From Saccoglossus kowalevskii (Eukaryota; Hemichordata; Enteropneusta; Harrimaniidae), in the NCBI RefSeq assembly GCF_000003605.2, contig NW_003141319.1, positions 39,617-63,848 of the forward strand: a DNA stretch of 24,232 nucleotides. Reading direction: 5' to 3'. The position numbers and the translations under genes are program-made. Positions within the stretch are counted from its first letter, which is position 1, and each line of letters begins with the position of its first letter. Of the stretch, positions 10,436-20,031 are shown one piece after another. The notes beneath the pieces were generated by a model, which saw only the letters and a program-made list of their open reading frames with translations, searched no databases and was not told the DNA's origin.

Positions 10436-12667
10436 CTGCAAGCAAAAAAAAAAAAAATATTAATTCAATATACTAAGTAAAATTACGAAAACAATGTACA
10501 TATATATCGCCTTGATGCGTCACGTCACTGTGTTTGTTTTTATCATAGTTGCTGGCTCATTACAGAAAAAAATCCCGCCCTAATTGTGGCGTCAGTAATT
10601 CATGTATCTTTTAATTTATGTTTTGTGCAACCAGTTTTAATGCAACAAGCACTCGCAAATTTATAAATAGCTTTAACAATGCCACCATGCCCGTATATTT
10701 AGCGATCGTGAGTTACGGTTATATGATTAATTGGAGCGTACGATAGGAATTTGTTATACTAATCCGGGTTGAAAAATTCACTGCCGCCCCTATTTCTCAC
10801 GGTCGGTTAGAGACAAATGAAATTCGTTGTACCCCATTTTCATTTCGAACGGCCGCAGGCGGCGCTGTTTTACCGCACCGTTAAAAATCCGATCAAAGCA
10901 AAATGGTGGCAACGTTATTCTCTCATATTTCATCATGTACACAATATTATTAATAGTTTTATTTCTCGAGTATCGGGTGGTATAACTAATATAATTTTAC
11001 ATTCACGTATTGTTGCTCGCGTATTAGAAATGTTAGTGCTACTTTCACCGAATGTTTCTGAGAAAGCGGGTTAGTGCACGAGTTGCCCAAATCATAAAAA
11101 ACACCGCTCAAAATAGCCATTATTTCACCATATGTAAATGACTGGTGAGTTTATTTTTCGTTTTACGACAGCTTTGTTGGCACCCACTTTAAAACGAATA
11201 TTACCGAAAATAGAATTCCAAATTTGACCGTTTCACAGTGTTTGTTATCCTAATAGTGAGTGATTTTCTTAAAGAGATTTTAAGAAAATACTAATTCAGG
11301 GGTTGCGAGGAAAGCCAATTGTTAAGCAGGCATTATGTATCGCAGAATATTATAGTAAAGGCCCTCACCTGTATGGATGTATGTATGTTTCTTCATATCC
11401 GATTTCTGGTGGAATCTCTTCCCGCAGTACTCGCATGGATATGGTCTGGTATCGGAATGGATGAGAAGATGTGTAGACAAAGTTGAGGAACGTTTGAAAG
11501 TTTTCCCGCACTGTTTACATTGGAATATCTTCTCCTGAGTGTGGACGGCCTTGTGTTGGCTGAGACTGACGGAGTGTCCGAAGGTCTTGTGGCAAACTTC
11601 GCAGGCGTACGGTCTCTCACCGCTATGAGATCTGCGGGAGTGTACTTCTAATCCGTGCGGCGTGTTAAACACTTTGTTGCATTTCAGACACGAGAACGAT
11701 CCGTTGATCGATAACAGTTTCTTTTCTGATGGAAAGTCCTCTTTCATTTGAAGCCCTTCATCCGAGCCATCGCTGCTGTAACTTGAACTTGCCGGCGAGA
11801 GAGGGATATTGAAGCCATGATCTGCCCAATGAGGTTGCTCCGGCGTCGCAGACTTCATGATCTGTTTCTCGGCATGGGCGAACTGGGCTCGGTATACATC
11901 TGTGTAACTCAACTTTCCGTCTTTCAGCAGTTCCACCATGATTTTGTGAAAACCTAAAGAAAACATGAAGTCCGAGTCAGTGGTTGGTATTTATTTATTT
12001 ATCTATTTTTTTGCATTTCATTATTTGACAAGAAAATAGCATTTTAAAATTTGTTAAAATTGTTAAAAGTTACAATATTTACCATTTGGTGGAGGTGATG
12101 GGACTGTGTATGATGACATATCACACGGCCACTGCTGCACTGCGCCGCTGTTTAGTTCATGGCCCAGCTTAGTCTTACTTGCTAATACGTCGTATCTGGT
12201 CACATGGCCCACTGGTGAGCTGTCGACATTGACGGGGTGCCCAAATTTGGCATATCGACTTGAGAATTCTGTAAAGTTAAGAAGAAAAACAAATCAGTGA
12301 ATGGGGCTTTGACAGTATGAAAAGTTGGTCGAACATCGTTTCGCTTGTGGCTGGCGACTTTTTGTGATGGAAGGGGCGTTGACAGCTTACCTTGTAGATG
12401 TCTGGGTCGGACAGTGCTGAATGCACTCCCCCTGCTTGTTGGCAAGCACGGGGGCATCGTCAGGACAGGCGTGGTACATCTGGAACTGTTGCAGCAGCTT
12501 CCTGGTGAAGTGTACGAACTCGCTTGTACGGTGCATCGGACGTCACGGCACTTCTCAAACGTGCATGTTTCGGTAGAAGATGAACACGCTGTCAGTGTCG
12601 TTGATCTGCCGCGGCCAGAATACGATGATTTTTTACTGTTTTTCTTTATCAGAAACGAACGAGGCAT
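10197..12667 (-). CDS. GFI1: GFI1/GFI1B-type SNAG six-zinc-finger repressor (4 coding exons)
   Basis: Coding join on the minus strand: 12667-12391, 12268-12083, 11953-11369, 10435-10197, giving 1287 nt and 428 residues plus TGA. Seen: the SNAG start MPRSFLIKK at residues 1-9, a linker to about residue 240, then six C2H2 fingers (Cys/His pairs near residues 243-264, 272-292, 300-320, 328-348, 356-376, 384-404/405) and a 23-residue tail. Finger helices such as [24 protein letters not shown] and [14 protein letters not shown] are the conserved GFI1 ones. Known of the family: SNAG recruits LSD1/CoREST and HDACs, and fingers 3-5 bind AATC-core DNA in the nucleus. GFI1 proteins control blood and sensory or neural cell fate, and Drosophila senseless is the homologue. 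The length is close to vertebrate GFI1 (about 420 residues). The start is supported by SNAG beginning exactly at this ATG, an A at -3, and an in-frame TGA 25 codons upstream (12740-12742). One such gene is visible; whether it is the single pro-orthologue of GFI1 and GFI1B needs a tree. Confidence 0.95.
10436..11368 (-). other. Intron 3 of the GFI1-type gene (933 nt)
   Basis: GTGAGG donor and T13-GCTTGCAG acceptor. It splits the linker between zinc fingers 4 and 5. It contains a dispersed repeat scrap at 10781-10800 (the reverse complement of the array motif GTGAGAAATAGGGGCGG). An 85-codon plus-strand ORF (10817-11074) has no recognisable domain and is probably chance. Confidence 0.88.
11369..11953 (-). 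CDS. GFI1: GFI1-type coding exon 3: linker and zinc fingers 1-4
   Basis: A 585-nt exon (195 codons' worth), phase 1 at both ends. The acceptor is TTTTCTTTAG ending at 11954 and the donor is ACAG|GTGAGG at 11369/11368. The first ~85 residues are an acidic, Ser-rich linker (for example [12 protein letters not shown]). Then come fingers 1-4, joined by HSGERP, HTQEKI and HSDTRP linkers. Finger 1 has the wider C-X2-C-X12-H-X4-H spacing typical of the GFI1 first finger. The donor interrupts the glycine codon of the TGEKP linker between fingers 4 and 5. Confidence 0.95.
11954..12082 (-). other. Intron 2 of the GFI1-type gene (129 nt)
   Basis: GTAAAT donor and TTTTCTTTAG acceptor. AT-rich, with a T-rich stretch (TTTATTTATTT on the plus strand) and nothing else supportable. 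Confidence 0.82.
12083..12268 (-). CDS. GFI1: GFI1-type coding exon 2: linker
   Basis: A 186-nt exon with phase 1 at both ends, coding from E93 to N154. The acceptor is a pyrimidine-rich tract ending CTTTACAG at 12269. The donor is AATG|GTAAAT at 12083/12082. The sequence is low-complexity linker with a PSPPPN end and no recognised domain. An internal AA|GTAAGA at 12179/12178 is a competing in-frame donor. The exon is supported by the matching phases and the absence of stops rather than by family similarity. Confidence 0.82.
12269..12390 (-). other. Intron 1 of the GFI1-type gene (122 nt)
   Basis: GTAAGC donor and a TTCTTCTTAACTTTACAG acceptor. Short, and no other feature seen in it. Confidence 0.85.
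12391..12667 (-). CDS. GFI1: GFI1-type coding exon 1: SNAG motif and Cys-rich linker
   Basis: Codes for residues 1-92 plus the first base of codon 93. It begins with the SNAG motif MPRSFLIKK followed by a basic Ser/Lys stretch. Residues 28-74 hold eight cysteines (28, 35, 40, 45, 58, 59, 64, 74) in a Ser/Thr-rich context, which I do not recognise from known GFI1 linkers. The donor reads CAAG|GTAAGC, a strong consensus, at 12391/12390. Reading past this donor stays open to about 12200 but loses any resemblance to the family, so the splice is preferred. Confidence 0.9.
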
Positions 12668-12793
12668 GATTGTTTTGTTTTTGAAATTAAGCGTAAAACG
12701 AAAGTGCGGAGTTTGAACTGGTGGTGTACGGGATATTCTTCAGCTCTCTGTTGGACCCTAGGTTGTGTTCCGTTGGAGAGATGGATGCAATCT
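12668..12793 (-). other. Predicted 5' UTR of the GFI1-type gene
   Basis: The leader runs from the predicted initiator to the SNAG ATG. It contains no ATG and carries an in-frame TGA 25 codons before the start. It ends AACAATC just before the ATG, giving A at -3. Confidence 0.45.
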
Positions 12794-12824
12794 GAATCAG
12801 AACCGCTCTTTACCGCTTTAAATA
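12793..12824 (-). promoter_or_regulatory. Predicted core promoter: TATA-like box plus initiator
   Basis: On the minus strand TATTTAAA (12824-12817) lies 31 nt upstream of the A in TCAGATT (12795-12789), which fits the initiator consensus YYANWYY. This is the standard TATA-to-start spacing. It would give a 126-nt leader (12793-12668) with no upstream ATG. This is inference from motif and spacing; an additional upstream non-coding exon cannot be excluded. Confidence 0.5.
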
Positions 12825-12855
12825 AGGCTCTTGATTATTCAAATGTGGGGGTCTG

Positions 12856-13033
12856 GTGATTTAATTAAGCCCGGCCCACCCTCTACAGGGACCCATCTGT
12901 TTCACCATTATCGCCTGCCAAACTTAACAACATTAGCATATCGCACGCATGCGCTGATAGGTGTGATCTAGCAGGTGTCACCGACAGCTGGAAGCAGCAC
13001 TCTGATTGGCCGATAGCAAAACAGTACCACGTG
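12856..13033 (-). promoter_or_regulatory. Proximal upstream motif cluster: GFI1-like site, E-boxes, CCAAT
   Basis: Within 250 bp upstream of the predicted start lie TAAATCAC (minus strand, 12863-12856; GFI1 core AATC), GCAGGTGT (12971-12978; proneural bHLH type GCAGSTGK), CAGCTG (12985-12990), CCAAT on the minus strand (13009-13005) and CACGTG (13028-13033). Seen: the motifs. Known: senseless is activated by proneural bHLH proteins, and vertebrate Gfi1 represses its own promoter. Inferred: the same logic here. Single motifs are common in AT-rich DNA. Confidence 0.35.
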
Positions 13034-13184
13034 ATTCTCTCAGATACAGTGACTTTGTGACTGAATGATTAGTGGGAGGCAGGGAGTAGCTTGTTAACCT
13101 TAATGAAAACTCCATCTAATACTCCTTGTATTGACAGCGACTAATTAAATGCTACTTTTATGATTTTTTATTAAGTTTCACGGT

Positions 13185-13322
13185 ATGTCAGTTTCGTACG
13201 GAGTTGTAAGCGCAGCGGTGTACGAGTGGCGTCTTCGTATCGGCCAGACCCCATTTCTGACTATCGCAGACAAGATGCCACACGACTTAGATGATTTAGC
13301 AGTTCGTCTGAATGCCCACTAG
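13185..13322 (+). CDS. Possible small ORF, 45 residues, unknown
   Basis: ATG at 13185 to TAG at 13320-13322. The protein begins MSVSYGVVSAAVYEWRLR and ends MPHDLDDLAVRLNAH. The frame is open 8 codons further upstream to a TGA. It has no signal peptide, membrane segment or recognised motif. It lies about 390 bp upstream of the predicted GFI1 start on the opposite strand, so it could belong to a divergent transcript. An open frame this short is not unusual by chance. Confidence 0.15.
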   Translation: MSVSYGVVSAAVYEWRLRIGQTPFLTIADKMPHDLDDLAVRLNAH

Positions 13323-14187
13323 AGCAAAATCCAATCCTTTATTTTATTCAACGGCTCAAAAAATAATAAAACGCTTTTTTTTATCTTTTGAAATATCAGT
13401 GTAAATAAATCAACCTAATTGTCTTTCGATTTGTTTTTACTCCCATTCCGTTTTCTGACAACATAATTATTGTATATATTCGTGTTTGTGCCTATCACTA
13501 AGTCACGTGCTACGAATAATAAGAAAAGCAACGTTTATTGATTTTATTTAAATGGTCGATATGGTGAAAATACTAATCACATAACTCGACGTATGGTCTC
13601 ACTAGGCGCATAATAATATCAACTGCACATACATGCTATTTTTAGATATATTTGTACTGTAAAAGTATTAACAGCGACACGAGCGAACGAATACAAAAGG
13701 ACGTGCCTTTTGTTCTTCCCGGCTGATGCATAAAAACACGGGATCGGGAGTTTAAACCGTGTCACCAAAATACTGAGATTGGCCACGGTTGTAATTCGCC
13801 ACTCTTACTTAAGTGGATTATCTGTTTAGGAGATTAGGGCGTGTTTTGAAACGAAGTGAGAAAAACCGTTCTCAAACAGGTGTTTATACGGATTTTAACG
13901 CTGATTGGCAAGCTACATCGGCGGGTGTTTTTCCCGAGTTTTAGCTGTAAATCTGTTTTATTGCAAAATGTACCAGTAGTTGCTACGACTGAGATCTGAC
14001 GATTCTACGGCAAAGCTGATATATCATTTATGGCTAGGTATTTCCTAATATAGCACAGTCCATCATCTGTTAGTTGCGTTATACGATCATTGTACCCTAA
14101 CGTTACGCCGGACTGGTCCGGTTCGTGGTATTTTTAGGACCTGTACGGCATATGGCGGGGCTGCGATGATTCGTTTTACGAAACTTG

Positions 14188-14208
14188 TTGTAACGCTCGC
14201 CGTTACAA
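14188..14208. other. Perfect hairpin, 8-bp stem
   Basis: TTGTAACG (14188-14195) and CGTTACAA (14201-14208) form a perfect stem with a 5-nt CTCGC loop. No T-run follows and no transcript is evident. Function unknown. Confidence 0.4.
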
Positions 14209-15824
14209 AGATTCGGCGTAAGTTCAATCGGGTTTATCTGTGTGTGTGTCTGAACATGTGTTACTTTGGGGCACCTTTAATAATTATAATAATAACAACG
14301 ACACAAATATGCAAACAAATCGACTGACGATAAGTGTTTAAAGAGGACACTGTGCAGTGCGGGGCCCGTTGTTGCGGGATCATAACATCCATACGACAAT
14401 GCCATTACGAGGTCACGTCTTTCTAGTTTACTAGTATTTAAAATATTGCATAACATACAAGTAAAAGGGATCATCATCAGTAAATATATTGGTTACATTT
14501 TCCCGGTAAAAAGTGTGATATTTGTTGAGTAATTATTATCTTATGCACATATCACGTCTTGTATCGGGGTTACTACGACCAAGTTCAAATATCAGTTCTG
14601 TGCTCGCTCCCCAAATGTCGCAGCGAGCGCGTGCGTTGAAGGTCATTGTACCTCTCTTTAAACTTGAATTGCCGAATCATTTAGCCCCCTTTGTAAATAA
14701 ACAAAACACTGAAGCTTGATTCTCTTCTTATGCGAAAACAAGCGCAGAAATAATACTCGCGCCGCTGAATGTTGAGCAGTCCATATGTTGTGGTCATGCG
14801 TCTTTAATCGTTTTCGCACTTCAGTAATAACTTAACATTCACTTGGTTCTCAGTTTTGTTGTACAACGAAATTATGTGAATTGTAAATACTCCCTAAATC
14901 TGCTGCCTACAAAGAGACGCAGCTTACGTGTCTCCGCTAGTTCATATCGGCACGGAAATCTACTAGTCACACGCGGACGCTTCCGCCCCAAACCTGTGAA
15001 GTTTCTCACGAATAACCACACAAGATATCAGAGTGAATATCGAGCCCCGAGCTGATGAATAAAAATAATCATCGGTCAATCCATGCCAATGTTTACACAA
15101 CGCAGATACACGATTCTATTTCGGCGTCTGCAAAGTTTTAATTTATTATTACACATTTTGTTTTCTTGCAGGGTAGTTATACTTAGACAAGCCTTGTTCA
15201 GCGACCAACCCTTAACAATGTAATTGGATTCAATTTTGTGTTCAGTATCTGATTATAAAAAGTAATGACATTTTAATTTGCATTGTCTTTTTCTTTGGGA
15301 TGGTGTTACGACGGGACTGCTGATTGGGTTAGCGATGTCCTGAACGGGAGTGAATATTCATCATTGCAATATATGCATATCATTCAATGAAAAACTCTAG
15401 CCTCGTTTTAGCGCGAGTATTAATTCGCTGTTTGCGAAAATTCGAACTGCACGCACTTGAAATGGGTGTATCAACATCTGGCGTCGAGTACATTGCATTA
15501 TCAATGAAATCGCAGTATTAGTGTAAATACAGTCAGAGTTCCCCGACACCCTGAATTCAGTGTTTATGTACAGTATTTATTTTTAAATCAGAAGTCCTGT
15601 GTTTTAAATATGAAATCGGCATCCTAGAACAACAGCGACCTTTCTGCACCCCAATCTCGTGGTGCTTTTTATAACTCCATATGACCGATGTACCATACGG
15701 TGAAGGAACCTCTCAAAATAACGTCTGCATGGCGATGTCATCACTAAACAGATGTATGTACGTGTAGGCTTAACTATTAGTTGTCTGAGGTGTATGGTAA
15801 ATGGCTTAACAACGCGCCAATTAC

Positions 15825-15847
15825 AAAAAAAAAAAAAAAAAAAAAAA
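15825..15847. repeat. A23 homopolymer
   Basis: Twenty-three consecutive A on the plus strand. It could be a retroposed poly-A tail, but the 200 bp before it show no A/B boxes or coding similarity. Confidence 0.8.
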
Positions 15848-16744
15848 CGATGAAAATAATGGAAGAACACAAACGCGACAAATGTACCTCCCCAAACAGT
15901 TGACTGTAGTGAGACACAGTGCGTATATTGTGCACGATGAATTTAAGTGCCGTGGGATGGTGCGGACGGAAAAAAAATGAGTTGCCGTTCGATGTGTAAC
16001 CCGGAATGTGGCATGATCGATGGATCGTCATTTCGTGTCCCAGCGTGTACGCGCAATTTTACATGTGAAAACATCGGAATACAGCGCGTGCTGTCTGAGG
16101 AATTATTTTATCATCAAATGTCATGGGAACGGAGCGACAGGGCATCAATTTATGGGTTTGTCGCGTGGCAGAGATTTGGGACCGATAAGAGATCAATTCA
16201 ATGTACACACAACGATGGTGCTGACACGTTGTAGCACGCGCCCGTGCAGGTATCCAACGCACAGAATGGAATGTAGTTCACGCCGCTATTTTCATTTCAT
16301 TTCAATCCTAAATCAAACTCACAAGCCAGAAAACATATGGCTGATCATTTGGTGTATTTTAATTCTGTTTTCTTGTAGAGCGACTGGTTTCAAAACTAAA
16401 TTTCACACAGGCGTGTTCTTGGTCGACGTACAAGTGAAAAAGTGGTGTACGTCTAGTTAGTCACCGAATTAAACTCCCCAAGCATGTGTGCTCACACAAC
16501 AGAGACACACGGTGTTTAAAGGGGAACCGCTCAATCCCATGGATTGCACCAAAGAATCATGGGACACTATTGTTTATGTTGTTTATAATGTTAATCTATC
16601 TTTTGTTATCCATTGTTATTTTAATCCAGAAAGTAAATTTGTTGTGAAATTAATCTTAACTGGAAGGTGCCCATTGAATGCTTCTAAAGTTACACTTGTT
16701 TGAGAAGCATGACGTTAAAAAAAATACAGTAATAGGTAAAGTAG

Positions 16745-16835
16745 GTCACGTACCTATCGCTCTACCGCGCGATTTCGGACATTTGAACCAGCTTTGTCGT
16801 CAACGCGCTCTAACCCACCGACCCCTTCTCTTACC
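16745..16835 (-). mobile_element. Possible tRNA-derived SINE remnant
   Basis: On the minus strand GTCGGTGGGTTAGAGCGCG resembles an A-box region. It is followed about 35 nt later by GGTTCAAATGTCCGA, close to the B-box consensus. The segment cannot be folded into a tRNA. The second TAGAGCGATAGG-like phrase after it is unexplained. No tail or target duplication was found. Confidence 0.3.
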
Positions 16836-17160
16836 CGCCCAACGTAACCGTTTAGAAAATGGCCTGGCGCGTCGGTGTTTTGAACAATAATTTTTTTTTT
16901 ATAAGTTGGTTTAGCTCAGGAAATAAGATTTCCATTTGTTAAAGAAATGGTATGCGAATTAATTACATCAATTGAAATGAAGCAACACAATTATTAGAAT
17001 AATGAAAACATATTGTTATCTATTTAACTATATCCAAAGAAAACCGGGGACAAGAAACGGGAAGAAAGAAACAATACCGATATATTTTGGGTTGAATTTA
17101 CTATTTCCCTCTTTAAAAATATTTGTCCGAACTGCCGGAGATCGAATATACGTTCTAATC

Positions 17161-17320
17161 TTAAAGTGGGGGTCACATACGCATGCGTCAGACGACCATA
17201 GCGTGTCGTTGTTTACAAACAAGCGTCTACCCATGAGCCTTTGCGTTTTTAGCGTGTGTTGTTATCATCGCTTGGGACTCAATTCCCATGTGTGCGCAGG
17301 TGACGACCCATTCGCTTTAA
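17161..17320. mobile_element. TTAA-flanked MITE, copy 2 (inverted, 152 bp)
   Basis: TTAA at 17161-17164 and 17317-17320. The interior is the reverse complement of the element at 7010-7166 along its length: GCATGCGTCAGACG, AACAAGCGTCTACCCATGA, CCTTTGCGTTTTTAGCG and GTGCGCAGGTGACGACCC are shared with few differences. The left inverted repeat has lost a few bases (GGGGTCACATACGC). The 160-codon ORF over this region (17002-17484) is therefore not a gene. Confidence 0.85.
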
Positions 17321-17931
17321 AATCATTTATTTTGAAGAAAAGGAAATTAAAAAAAAACACGTATAAACAACAAGTTACCAGTAATCCTAAAATGCTCACA
17401 AGCAACCCGGGCGATAATATATACAAATTTCGGTCACGATCAAATACGTGGCTCCTGAACGATCAGCACGACACCGGAAATTAAAATAGGAGATGTGTGG
17501 ATTGTAACATTGTCGGGCATGACTGGACGCACTTCCCTCGTTTTGTTTCAAATTAAAAATAAGATGATCTGCCTAATTTACTAAATTGCTACCCGTCGTG
17601 TTGTTTAATTTCAACAAAGGCCAAGATGGATGCAATGGTCTTTTAATTATCCTGGAACAATTACCACGCCGCATTCAATTGAATTACTTAATTTTCTTAA
17701 TATTGAGAATATTTTGCGTAGCACCACCGTGACTATATTAACATAGATAGGATTACTCAATACACCCTAGGGTACAGTAATATTGAGTATCATATCGTGC
17801 CTGTGTACCGACACACGTAATTCAAAAACAAAATCGTTGTAAACCCCCACCCCACCCTCATTTTCGAATTCCATATCGACGCGGACGCGGCGCGACGGCC
17901 ACCTCCCTCGTATGCCACAGATGATGTAGTA
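17321..17931. other. Unique spacer before the tandem array
   Basis: AT-rich sequence with no gene, RNA or repeat recognised. It ends abruptly at 17932, where array homology starts. Confidence 0.5.
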
Positions 17932-20031
17932 TTCAAATCTATAGCGCACGTGTCGTTTTACAATTCATAAAATTAAGAACAGCAGATATTATGCAATGAA
18001 TGCGATGTGTAAAACACTGGGAATTAAACTGGTACGTCCCGATGTCAAATTCGTACAGTAGTTTTAGCCGTACTGAATGTGCGTTATAATAGGTGTCAAC
18101 GGTGACACAACCAAACAGTACCAGACCAGTTTGTAATGGCACAACACGGTGTCATAACACGGTGCCCACTAGTTTAGAGGTGTTATCGAGGGATATTACG
18201 TCACGCTTGCTTTAACAGTGTCTTTTTCTTTTTCGATAATAATTAATATGAATATTAACAACGAGAAATTCGCTGTAAAGGCGTGTGAAATTGACAGACA
18301 TAAGATGTACATCGGTACTGCATTTGCACATTTGTAATCATCGCCACCCGATAAAAAACTTTTTTTTAGCTTTAATAAATCTATCAACTTCCGACGCGAC
18401 CGCAACTAGTTTGAGCTGATCACGTAAAGAAACCACGAGTATAACTCAATTATGTGCCGTGCTGGACGTAACATTGTTATTGTGCGAAGTTCATTATTCA
18501 GAGAATATTCCATGATTATTAAAAACTTTAACGGATCACACTCCTTTCAGTATTTTCCGTGAATTTACGGCGAAGCCTAAACTCCCGTTACCCATAGTGA
18601 CAGTGAGAATATAGAGAGGGATACTCAAACAAGGCTCAAAAAAATGACTCAATCGAAATCCGATTCTCCAACAAATGTATCGAGGATTCTAGCGATACTT
18701 TATGATAATTGAGATTAATTATACTATGCAACTTTACGATTGTTTTCTTTTCACATAATCTTTGGAATTCGTGTAAAATGTGGCCGTGCAGGTTATTGTA
18801 TTGTGCAGAGAAATATCGGCTAAGTTTCACATCAAGTCGAGGCGGATACAGCCGTACAGGACGGTGAAAGTGTACGACTTATTCTGCATTTACAACTCCA
18901 GGCCTGCCTCCGCCCAAACAGCGTGAGAAATAGGGGCGGGAAAAATAACGTCAATTGGTAAAATATTTGCCTGTAGACATCTCTGAAATGATATAATAGC
19001 AGTAATAGTTACACAATATATGTACATATTAATTACAGCGAGGAACTGATAAAACACACTGCGTGAGAAATAGGGGTGGGGAAAATAACGGTCAGCCATA
19101 TTTGTTTGGACCCTGTGTACATCAATTTGTCAAATTCACGACTTAGGACCCGTAGCCATGTCCCAAATTCTATAATAAGACAACACAAATAAATGTACAT
19201 ATTAATTACAGTAACGAAATGACAAAAAACACATTGCATGAGAAATAGGGGCGGGAGAAATAGCGATGTGTTACATTTGTTGGAAACTAGCACCGAATAT
19301 ATATTGAAGGGCGCGATGGTCGTCATGCCACGCCGGGTTAGATACGAATCCCACGCGACGTATAGAACGCGTGTAAAATACATTTTCTGCTTTCACAAAA
19401 ATCGAACGTGGTCTGCGCGATGACCGCCATCATTTAACCAGTTCCGTTTAGCATAACAGTTGGTTGTGCTCATTTCTTCAATTTCATGTTCAGTTTAAAA
19501 AAGGAATGTCAACACATCCTGTACACTCCCTATTTACTTTTAATAAATGTAATATTCTCGAGTTGTGATGATGCCGTCACCGTAAAATCCTTAGCGGAAA
19601 CACTGAGGCTCGAGTTGAACACGTGATGGGAACACGAACTTTACTCAATCGTAGCAGATATTTGTAAATGCGGTGGCGAAGGGAAAAAAATTGTCGTTCT
19701 GTAACAACAAAATACAATACAATACAAGTAGGTGCCGTCGATGTTGTTGTTGTTGTTGTTATTGTTGCCCCATTCCCCCAAACAAAAAAGTTAACATAAC
19801 TAAAAACAAATATACATATTTTTCAAAAAATAACGTCACATAGAAAAAGACACATATGAAAAAAGAATGAACTAAAATTATTTGATTAAAGTGTGTGTTC
19901 ACATGTACTGCGTATCAAATACTCGTACTTTCTACGGCAAACAAAATGTAAATTTCGTAAATTTAAGCAAGACAGAATTATTATCAAAAATATCATTGTA
20001 GCGTCCTAAGGTTGAAAGAATTCTTCTCAAC
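17932..20031. repeat. Array unit 1: blocks P-Q-R-S(full)-T
   Basis: P at 17932-18560, Q at 18561-18888, R at 18889-19300 with motif copies at 18921, 19061 and 19236, full-length S from about 19300 to 19940, and T to about 20020. P here lacks about 115 bp present in unit 3 (21159-21255 region). (GTT)n lies at 19742-19760. Confidence 0.85.
19304..19437. mobile_element. TTAA-flanked MITE embedded in array block S (unit 1)
   Basis: Same element as at 23311. The left target site has decayed to TTGA (19304-19307) and the right one is intact TTAA (19434-19437). Shared interior: CCCACGCGACGTATA and ATCGAACGTGGTCTGCGCG. Confidence 0.65.

Larger units (their letters stand above)
13034..16740. other. 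Upstream region, no convincing gene
   Basis: About 3.7 kb upstream of the GFI1-type gene. Seen: a possible 45-codon ORF (13185-13322), a perfect 8-bp hairpin at 14188-14208, a near-palindrome CCGGACTGGTCCGG around 14110, and an A23 run at 15825-15847. The longest ORF (16020-16460) has no domain I recognise. The region could hold enhancers, but that cannot be read from sequence alone. Confidence 0.5.

Noticed and set aside
10817-11074. 85-codon plus-strand ORF in GFI1 intron 3
   Set aside because: No recognisable domain, opposite strand to the host gene, next to a repeat scrap; most likely chance.
12345-12716. 123-codon plus-strand ORF
   Set aside because: Antisense shadow of GFI1-type exon 1.
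16020-16460. 146-codon plus-strand ORF, the longest outside the LINE and GFI1-type exons
   Set aside because: No domain or family signature, overlaps other open frames on both strands, and its hydrophobic patch (LIIWCILILFSC) looks like chance translation of AT-rich DNA.
17002-17484. 160-codon plus-strand ORF
   Set aside because: Its middle runs straight through the TTAA-flanked MITE at 17161-17320, so it is not a conserved coding unit.
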